A model generated the notes under the pieces. The model had not been told where the DNA came from, did not search any database, and saw only the letters and a program-made list of their open reading frames with translations. A stretch of DNA of 23,497 nt from Acanthaster planci (taxonomy: Eukaryota; Echinodermata; Asteroidea; Valvatida; Acanthasteridae), in contig NW_019091512.1 of the NCBI RefSeq assembly GCF_001949145.1, positions 615,961-639,457 of the forward strand, in the 5' to 3' direction. Below are positions 18,195 through 23,497 of the stretch, in pieces. The position numbers were made by a program, and so were the translations under genes. Every line of letters starts with the position of its first letter. The stretch's first letter is position 1.

Positions 18195-18915
18195 AAGAAG
18201 CCATACTTTAACCATGCTTTAACAGACCCGTCTGATAACCATTATGTGAATAGTCTATTAGAATCAGCCAAAAGACACAATAGTACCCCTGTTCATAAAA
18301 AAGAAGTGGTTACTATTGAGCAATTAGTTTTGTTGTGTGAAAAATACTCATCATCTCATGATATTTTAGTTTTAAGGGATCTGAGCTTATTTTATTATGT
18401 TTCAATGGATTCGTGAGATTTAATGAAGTTAGTGCAGTCAAGTGTAACGATGTACGTTTAGGTTTTTACGATGATTATATGTCGATACACATAGCCAAAA
18501 GTAAACCGATCAATATAGACAAGGAAATGATGTGGTAATACACAAGGGAGTGACATCAGCAAGTCCAGTGACAATGCTAAAGAGATATTTGAGCACTGCA
18601 AAGATAGAGCCCGGCTCAGGTCACTATTTATTCAAACCTGCATACAGTAGTAAAGGAAAGTGCTATCTAATTAACAAAAACAAACCATTAAGTTACACTA
18701 GAGCCAGGGAGACAGTAGTGGCGAGAATAAAGGAGGTGTGTGGAGATATAAACATACATGTACATGTAGGTTTGCACTGGTTGAGGGCTGGAGGAGCATC
18801 CATGGCAGCAAGAACATCTGTAAATGAAAGGTGCTGGAGAAGGCACGGAAGATGGAAGAACGATTTGTCGAAAGATGGTTACGTTGTAGACTCCCTGAAA
18901 ACAGATTGGAAGTAA
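18195..18915 (+). pseudogene. Tyrosine recombinase (Ngaro/DIRS or Crypton type), two frameshifts
   Basis: Three consecutive frames form one recombinase. Frame 1 carries LTDPSDNHYVNSLLESAKR and VVTIEQLVLLCEKY; frame 2 carries CFNGFVRFNEVSAVKCNDV with the box I Arg at 18416-18418; frame 3 carries GVTSASPVTMLKRYLS to the stop at 18915. Breaks lie near 18380-18400 and 18503. HWLR (18775-18786) supplies His/Arg, RRHGRWK the third-box His (18844), and DGYVVD the nucleophile Tyr (18880-18882), so every catalytic residue survives. It lacks any reverse transcriptase upstream. The enzyme would cut and rejoin element ends during integration. Relative to copy 2 it carries a 6-bp ACATGT insertion adding two residues before HWLR. 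Confidence 0.85.
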
Positions 18916-18950
18916 CCAAGCAAGTAAAGCCTGATAACAATAACGTTGCA

Positions 18951-18975
18951 CTATTACATTGTTTCAATGTGATAG
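18951..18975 (+). promoter_or_regulatory. Stem-loop in recombinase 3' region (copy 1)
   Basis: CTATTACATTG-TTT-CAATGTGATAG forms an 11-bp stem (one G-T wobble in RNA) with a 3-nt loop, 36 nt past the stop codon and 13 nt before AATAAA. It is identical in copy 2. Confidence 0.6.
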
Positions 18976-18987
18976 GATGAGCCACTT

Positions 18988-18993
18988 AATAAA
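18988..18993 (+). promoter_or_regulatory. Poly(A) signal AATAAA (copy 1)
   Basis: AATAAA 73 nt beyond the recombinase stop and directly after the stem-loop. It is kept at the equivalent place in copy 2, fitting 3'-end formation of the element transcript. Confidence 0.5.
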
Positions 18994-19373
18994 CAGCAGT
19001 AGATGAGCAGAGATATCTAAATATACATATATACAAATATTTTCAAGAATGCTCAAACTGTAGCTCAATGAAGCATAATCACATCGAGTCCACGAACTTG
19101 AGGAAGTTAAGTATTCTTTTATTTTAAATAAACACAGTATTCAATATTTGACATTTACATTTAACTGGCTACATAACAGTTCGGCCTCTGTAGAGTGTGT
19201 TTTTGCCTGTTTCCAGATGCTGGGACACTTCAATTTTTTCTTCAAAAATTGTTTTTATTTGCTTTCATTAGCAGTTGTTAACCGGTCATACCGGCAGTTT
19301 TTTTCTATTTGGTAATTATTTGCTATTTGTCAGTTAAGTAACACACACCCGCTCTTTTGTAGTCTATATGCAA

Positions 19374-19446
19374 TGCAATTAATTGCATTGGGATGCACGT
19401 ATCACAGGTGTGGAAGTCAGAGTAATAGCGCAACGTTGTGCGCTTA
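19374..19446 (+). repeat. Element direct repeat R1, copy 1 (candidate B1)
   Basis: A 73-bp block running from the 14-bp palindrome TGCAATTAATTGCA to the near-palindrome GCGCAACGTTGTGCGC. The same block recurs at 19980. In Ngaro-type elements the right end has the order B1-A2-B2, and the position downstream of the recombinase fits. Here the upstream CTTGGCGACAGGCTACA extension is missing, unlike in the other three copies. Confidence 0.75.
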
Positions 19447-19531
19447 CAACAGACATATGTTTTACTGTGTTACAATTAACGTATAGCAGGAAACATTTGG
19501 TACTCACAAGCTTACGCTTGAGTGAAGTCAA

Positions 19532-19863
19532 TGAATAGAGGTAATTTGAATGGAATTTAACTAATTACATAATCGTAACTTAGCTGTGGGTGAAGATGGT
19601 CTAGGTGAGGCCATTCTAGCCTGCGTCCACCACAGCTAGGTCGGTTAATTTTAACAACCAAGTGCATGCTACATGTTTATAAGTTTTAACTTGACGATAC
19701 TCAAGTAAAATGGCATCTTCCACAAGGTTTTCCAGAGTTGTTTTTCTCATACAATTTTATCTCTGCTTTTTATCCTGGGCATTTAAGTACGAATATTGGA
19801 ATACAACTACCGACGTATACGAGCTTTAAAATTAATTTGTTAAAACTGGAGTTATTCAGTCAA
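19532..19863. repeat. 332-bp segment present only in copy 1
   Basis: AGTCAA stands at 19526-19531 and 19858-19863; copy 2 has a single AGTCAA (22132-22137) and none of the intervening DNA. This is what deletion between short direct repeats, or an insertion with a 6-bp duplication, would leave. Inside, TAGCTGTGG and CCACAGCTA near 19580-19640 form a perfect 9-bp inverted repeat around a GC-richer loop. Confidence 0.7.
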
Positions 19864-19956
19864 CACCATGCGGTTTATTGTAGTTGTACTGACTACTGGA
19901 TAAAAGTTGAGGATTGTATGGCATTGTAAGATTATATGGAAAAAAATTAACTGGCT

Positions 19957-20052
19957 CTATAGCTTGGCGACAGGCTACATGCAATTAATTGCATTGGGAT
20001 GCATGTATCACAGGTGTGGAAGTCAGAGTAATAGCGCAACGTTGTGCGCTTA
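19957..20052 (+). repeat. Element direct repeat R2, copy 1 (candidate B2)
   Basis: Starts CTATAGCTTGGCGACAGG, then the palindrome TGCAATTAATTGCA (19980-19993), and ends GCGCTTA. It matches R1 of both copies. Sequence after GCGCTTA differs between R1 (CAACAGAC) and R2 (GAACACCTAGG), so this point may be the right end of the element. Confidence 0.75.
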
Positions 20053-20124
20053 GAACACCTAGGCCTGGATGTAGGGGGGGCTAGAAAAGTGTGCAATAAT
20101 AAAAGCAAAATCCGTTGTACTTAC

Positions 20125-20207
20125 TCCATCAATGTTATCACGTAGATGTGCCAGCGATTCCCCAAAGACTAATTTCTTGATGATACATAACCCAGGTCTA
20201 ACATGGG
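20125..20207 (-). CDS. Putative coding exon (copy 1), 83 nt
   Basis: The acceptor TTTGTATATCATCTAG and donor GATGGA/GTAAGT are excellent. Two bases, then HVRPGLCIIKKLVFGESLAH and LRDNIDG, ending in phase 0. All 83 bases are identical in copy 2, although the surrounding DNA differs by many changes, which favours a constrained exon. The protein is not recognised. In phase it can follow the putative first exon 20565-20508 (C+CC, Pro). Confidence 0.68.
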
Positions 20208-20455
20208 CTAGATGATATACAAAGTCGCAAAAATAAACGGATTAGAGCGACCACCGTGCCCTCAGTGGGCTCTATGTGCACGTGTGCGCGAGCCACCGCA
20301 CCCACGTGCATGACACGTTGTTGCAGTTTGTCTGTCTGGCCGGCCCTACCGTACGCGTAGTAAGTCCGCCGCACCGATCCACTGAAGATGGGTTTTGAAG
20401 CAACATAACAGACTGCGCTCGCGAGTTTAATTTTTGCACCAATTGAGGGCGCTCT

Positions 20456-20468
20456 CCACCAGAGGGCA
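20456..20468 (+). promoter_or_regulatory. CTCF-consensus match CCACCAGAGGGCA (copy 1)
   Basis: Fits the vertebrate CTCF core CCASYAGRKGGCR at every position and is kept in copy 2. It lies between the two putative minus-strand exons in a CpG-containing stretch. Binding is not shown. Confidence 0.3.
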
Positions 20469-20507
20469 AAGCGAAGAATTTGGAAAAGGAGCTGGGCCTA
20501 CATGTAC

Positions 20508-20565
20508 GTGAGCATTTTTCTCCGTATTTTTCGCCCTCCTCAAAGCTAACTTTGACAACTGTCAT
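20508..20565 (-). CDS. Putative first coding exon (copy 1), 58 nt
   Basis: Minus-strand ATG, then MTVVKVSFEEGEKYGEKCS, ending in phase 1 at CTCAC/GTACAT. In copy 2 the reading is kept with one synonymous change (Val) and Cys to Tyr, while the downstream side differs by 1-, 2-, 3- and 6-bp indels. The CpG-rich stretch just downstream suits a 5' end. The donor is mediocre, and the ATG could be fortuitous. Confidence 0.42.
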
Positions 20566-20569
20566 CCCT

Positions 20570-21242
20570 AAGGGTGGGAATTTATGTTTAATTTGAAAAT
20601 TGTTTAAAGAAATTTCCCATACCGATTAAACATGTAACCACCTCGCCGATTGTCATTGAAAACCTAGGCTTAAGAAACACAATAAACATGACAAATGAAA
20701 TGTATCTATAGTCATAGGCCTACATGTAGTTGACACAAAGTTCCGGTGATGAATTCATTCCGTTGATATGAGTGAGCAGTGAAATGTTTCAAAAATCAGA
20801 TTACATACATTACATCGTTTACAATAAAAATGAAAGCCAACATCAAACCTCTAGTAAAAGGGGTGGTTCCGTTTTAATATTTGGGAAAATCTGTAAACTG
20901 ATTTGGAACTTCTTTCGTGAAATGTTCAAACATGTAGTGTGTAAACGCCCAACCCTAACTCACCACCCTGTCATTCTCCTGACTGCAGTAATGACCCAAA
21001 CACACCACCCACTATGTACTTGTATGCATTACACGCTTCACGTGAGTTGGCTTGATCCCTTTTACTGTACATCAGCTTAACCATTGCATTTTTGCAATCT
21101 TGATTTCGGTAGAGCAGTTTGAATCATGTACTGGTGAAAATTGTTTGAGACCTTATGAAAAACTGGTCTTTTTTCAGCATACAGCATATGCAGTGTGTAT
21201 GTGTAAACTCCTTGTAAAATATAAGATGCCAGCTTACACACC
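20570..21242. other. AT-rich right part of copy 1, no gene seen
   Basis: Matches 22834-23497 throughout. Plus-strand ORFs (20772-21080, 21052-21309) are not kept intact in copy 2 and have no motifs. This would be the upstream side of the putative minus-strand first exon. Confidence 0.45.
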
Positions 21243-21298
21243 NCTGGAGCAAAAATTTCTCCTAAAAAGTGAACTTCGTATATGGAATTCTTTCCTAA
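21243..21298. other. Junction with the only ambiguous base (N)
   Basis: One N at 21243 immediately follows the last base homologous to copy 2, then 55 bp of sequence found nowhere else in the window, then copy 2 begins at AGTTACACTAGAG. This marks an assembly join or base-call problem at the duplication boundary. Confidence 0.85.
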
Positions 21299-21517
21299 AG
21301 TTACACTAGAGCCAGGGAGACAGTAGTGGCGAGACTAAAGGAGGTGTGTGGAGATACAAACATACATGTAGGTTTGCACTCACTGAGGGCTGGAGGAGCA
21401 TCCATGGCAGCAAGAACATCTGTAAATGAAAGGTGCTGGAGAAGGCACGGAAGATGGAAAAGCGATTTGTCGAAAGATGGTTACGTTGTAGACTCCCTGG
21501 AAACAGATTGGAAGTAA
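21299..21517 (+). pseudogene. Tyrosine recombinase C-terminal fragment (copy 2)
   Basis: Reads SYTRARETVVARLKEVCGD, then GLHSLRAGGASMAARTSVNE, RCWRRHGRWKSD and DGYVVDSLETDWK to a stop at 21517. It keeps the canonical HSLR box, third-box His and the nucleophile Tyr, but lacks the N-terminal half including the box I Arg, so it cannot be active. Where copy 1 has HWLR and an IHVHV insertion, this copy has HSLR and IHV. Confidence 0.85.
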
Positions 21518-21552
21518 CCAAGTGAGTAAAGCCTGATAACAATAACGTTGCA

Positions 21553-21577
21553 CTATTACATTGTTTCAATGTGATAG
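21553..21577 (+). promoter_or_regulatory. Stem-loop in recombinase 3' region (copy 2)
   Basis: The same 11-bp stem and TTT loop as at 18951-18975, 36 nt past the stop and 13 nt before AATAAA at 21590-21595. Confidence 0.6.
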
Positions 21578-21589
21578 GATGAGCCACTT

Positions 21590-21595
21590 AATAAA
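21590..21595 (+). promoter_or_regulatory. Poly(A) signal AATAAA (copy 2)
   Basis: Conserved counterpart of 18988-18993, in the same spacing to the stem-loop. Confidence 0.5.
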
Positions 21596-21956
21596 CAGCA
21601 GTAGATGAGCAGCGATATCTAAATATACATATATAAAAAAAAAACAAAGCAAAATGGGAACCTGTAACAATCACATTTTCAAGAATGTTCAAACTGTAGC
21701 TCCATGAAGCATAATCACGTCGAGTCCAAGAACTTGAAGTTAAGTATTCTTTTATTTTAAATAAACACAGTATTCAATATTTGACATTTAACTGGCCATA
21801 TAACAGTTGGGCCTCTGTAGAGTGTGTTTTTGCCTGTTTCCAGATGCTGGGATACTTCATTTTTTTCTTCAAAAATCGTTTTTATTTGCTTTCATTAGCA
21901 GTTGGTAATTAGTTGCTATTTGTCAGTTAAGTAACACACACCCGCTCTTTTGTAGT

Positions 21957-22052
21957 CTATAGCTTGGCGACAGGCTACATGCAATTAATTGCATTGGGAT
22001 GCATGTATCACAGGTGTGGAAGTCAGAGTAATAGCGCAACGTTGTGCGCTTA
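21957..22052 (+). repeat. Element direct repeat R1, copy 2 (candidate B1)
   Basis: CTATAGCTTGGCGACAGG, palindrome TGCAATTAATTGCA at 21980-21993, ending GCGCTTA. It is the full-length version of R1; copy 1 lacks the first part. Spacing to R2 is 287 bp, against 606 bp in copy 1. Confidence 0.78.
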
Positions 22053-22235
22053 CAACAGACGTATATTTTACTGTGTTACAATTAACGTATAGCAGGAAAC
22101 ATTTGGTACTCACAAGCTTACGCTTGAGTGAAGTCAAACCATGCGGTTTATTAACACATTGTAGTTGTACTGACTACTGGATAAAAGTTGAGGATTTTAT
22201 GTCATTGTAAGATTATATGGAAATAAATTAACCTG

Positions 22236-22339
22236 CTCTATAACTTGGCGACAGGCTACATGGATATGCAATTAATTGCATTGGGATGCATGTATCACAG
22301 GTGTGGAAGTCAGAGTAATAGCGCAACGTTGTGCGCTTA
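22236..22339 (+). repeat. Element direct repeat R2, copy 2 (candidate B2)
   Basis: Same block as R1 with a 6-bp GGATAT addition before the palindrome (22267-22280). It ends GCGCTTA, followed by GAACACCTAGG as in copy 1. Confidence 0.78.
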
Positions 22340-22409
22340 GAACACCTAGGCCTGGATGTAGGGGGCTAGAAAAGTGTGCAATAATAAAAGCAAAATCCGT
22401 TGTACTTAC

Positions 22410-22492
22410 TCCATCAATGTTATCACGTAGATGTGCCAGCGATTCCCCAAAGACTAATTTCTTGATGATACATAACCCAGGTCTAACATGGG
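22410..22492 (-). CDS. Putative coding exon (copy 2), 83 nt
   Basis: Base-for-base identical to 20207-20125, with the same splice sites (TATATCATCTAG acceptor, GATGGA/GTAAGT donor). Encodes HVRPGLCIIKKLVFGESLAH and LRDNIDG in the same phases. Confidence 0.68.
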
Positions 22493-22728
22493 CTAGATGA
22501 TATACAAAGTCGCGAAAATAAACGGATTAGAGCGACCAATAGGCCCAATATGTGCGCGTGCCACCGCACCCACGTGCATGACACGTTGTTAGCAGTTTGT
22601 CTGTCCGGCCGGCCCTACCGTACGCGTGGTACGTCCGCCGTACCGATCCACTGAAAATGGGTTTTCGAAGCAACATAACAGACTGCGCTCGCGAGTTTAA
22701 TTTTTGCCACCAATTGAGGGCGCTCTCT

Positions 22729-22741
22729 CCACCAGAGGGCA
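22729..22741 (+). promoter_or_regulatory. CTCF-consensus match CCACCAGAGGGCA (copy 2)
   Basis: Counterpart of 20456-20468. The motif is unchanged, although a 2-bp indel lies a few bases upstream. Confidence 0.3.
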
Positions 22742-22771
22742 AAGCGAAAAATTTGGAGGAGCTGGGCCTAC

Positions 22772-22829
22772 GTGAGTATTTTTCTCCGTATTTTTCGCCC
22801 TCCTCAAAGCTAACTTTTACAACTGTCAT
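22772..22829 (-). CDS. Putative first coding exon (copy 2), 58 nt
   Basis: ATG-started MTVVKVSFEEGEKYGEKYS with a donor CTCAC/GTAGGC, phase 1. A second in-frame ATG lies directly upstream. Phase fits exon 22492-22410. The intron between them is CpG-rich (CCGGCCGGCCC, TACGCGTGG), as is common near metazoan promoters. Confidence 0.42.
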
Positions 22830-22833
22830 CACT

Positions 22834-23497
22834 AAGGGTGGGTATTTATGTTTAATTTGAAAATTGTTTAAAGAAATTTCCCATACTGATTAAACATGTA
22901 AACCACCTCGCCGATTGTCATTGAAAACCTAGGCTTAAGAAACACAATAAACATGACAAATGAAATGTCTACTATAGTATAGGCCTACATAAAGTTCCGG
23001 TGATGAATTCATTCCTTTGATATGAGTGAGCAGTAAAATGTTTCAAAAATCAGATTACATGTATTACATCGTTTACAATAAAAATGAAAGCCATCATTAA
23101 ACCTCTAGTAAAAGGGGTGGTTCCGTTTTAATATTTGGGAAAATCGGTAAACTGATTTGGAACTTCTTTCGTTAAATGTTCAAACATGTAGTGTGTAAAC
23201 GCCTAACCCTAACTCACCACCCTGTCATTCTCCTGACTGCAATAATGACCCAAACACACCACCCACTATGTACTTGTATGCATTACACGCTTCACGTGAG
23301 TCGGCTTGATCCCTTGTACTGTACATCAGCTTAACCATTGCATTTTTTGCAATCTTGATTTTGGTAAAGCAGTTTGAATCATGTACTGGTGAAAATTGTT
23401 TGAGACCTTATGAAAAACTGGTCTTTTTTCAGCATACAGCATATGCAGTGTGTATGTGTAAACTCCTTGTAAAATATAAGATGCCAGCTTACACACT
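22834..23497. other. AT-rich right part of copy 2, no gene seen
   Basis: Aligns with 20570-21242. No ORF is preserved between the copies. It would be the upstream region of the putative minus-strand first exon. Confidence 0.45.

Larger units (their letters stand above)
18693..21242 (+). repeat. Copy 1 of a roughly 2.5-kb duplication
   Basis: Homologous to 21299-23497, starting within the recombinase reading (SYTRARETVV) and ending at TTACACAC just before the N at 21243. It contains the recombinase 3' end, stem-loop, poly(A) signal, two direct repeats, two minus-strand putative exons and about 1 kb of AT-rich DNA. The copies differ by scattered substitutions and many indels. Copy 1 has an extra 332 bp at 19532-19863. 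Confidence 0.93.
21299..23497 (+). repeat. Copy 2 of the duplication (runs to window end)
   Basis: Homologous to 18693-21242. It begins inside the recombinase reading without the N-terminal half and ends at CTTACACACT, the same homologous position where copy 1 meets the N. It lacks the 332-bp segment of copy 1. Confidence 0.93.

Noticed and set aside
18688-18985. Minus-strand ORFs over the recombinase 3' end (also at 21306-21587)
   Set aside because: Antisense to the catalytic region, whose conserved residues are all on the plus strand.
22597-22860. Plus-strand 87-codon ORF in copy 2
   Set aside because: Destroyed in copy 1 by 1-, 2-, 3- and 6-bp indels; shadow of the CpG-rich minus-strand 5' region.

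Overview
This is eukaryotic, almost certainly metazoan DNA. It is AT-rich and intron-rich, has no operon-like ORFs, and carries a tRNA-derived SINE head, several MITE-like inverted-repeat elements, minisatellites and tyrosine-recombinase transposon debris. The very frequent ACATGT/TACATGTA motif, the GAGGGCGCT motif and the repeat types recall echinoderm, hemichordate or amphioxus genomes. That placement is an impression from memory, not a test.

Host gene, minus strand. Long ORFs are misleading here; the real signal is a chain of short exons with good splice sites whose phases agree. Reading down the minus strand the exons are 16181-16056, 12884-12791, 11855-11727, 11641-11606, 11372-11344, 10166-10028, 9795-9572, 8866-8788, 8411-8389, 8212-8116, 7293-7226 and 3406-3170 (stop). 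They encode roughly 425 residues: a helical N-terminal part, a compact segment around VPFEFCDVFHQTF, a basic K/R stretch, a long Ser/Pro/Gln and acidic disordered middle that includes a coding 48-bp minisatellite, and a charged helical C-terminus. I do not recognise the family. Exon 12884-12791 has an apparent 2-nt frame break in a TG run, and a 43-nt candidate poison exon lies just after it (12710-12668).

Mobile DNA. The introns hold a TA-flanked element with perfect 22-bp inverted repeats (3790-4527), a TTAA-flanked piggyBac-type MITE (10558-10973), a short hAT-like MITE (4837-5073), a roughly 100-bp fold-back (15315-15717) and a 9-copy minisatellite (2507-2861). A decayed minus-strand gene (17810-16300) has an N-terminal zinc finger and a C-terminal recombinase-like region. 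A plus-strand tyrosine recombinase with two frameshifts (18195-18915) retains all its catalytic residues and is followed by a stem-loop, a poly(A) signal and direct repeats arranged like the B1-A2-B2 right end of Ngaro/DIRS elements.

Duplication. 18693-21242 is repeated as 21299-23497. The two copies share the recombinase 3' end, the element's right-end repeats and about 1.2 kb of flanking DNA. That flank contains two minus-strand putative exons (20565-20508 and 20207-20125 in copy 1; 22829-22772 and 22492-22410 in copy 2). Copy 1 stops exactly at the only N in the window, and copy 2 stops at the window end at the same homologous point. This is either a tandem segmental duplication or two haplotypes wrongly placed in tandem.
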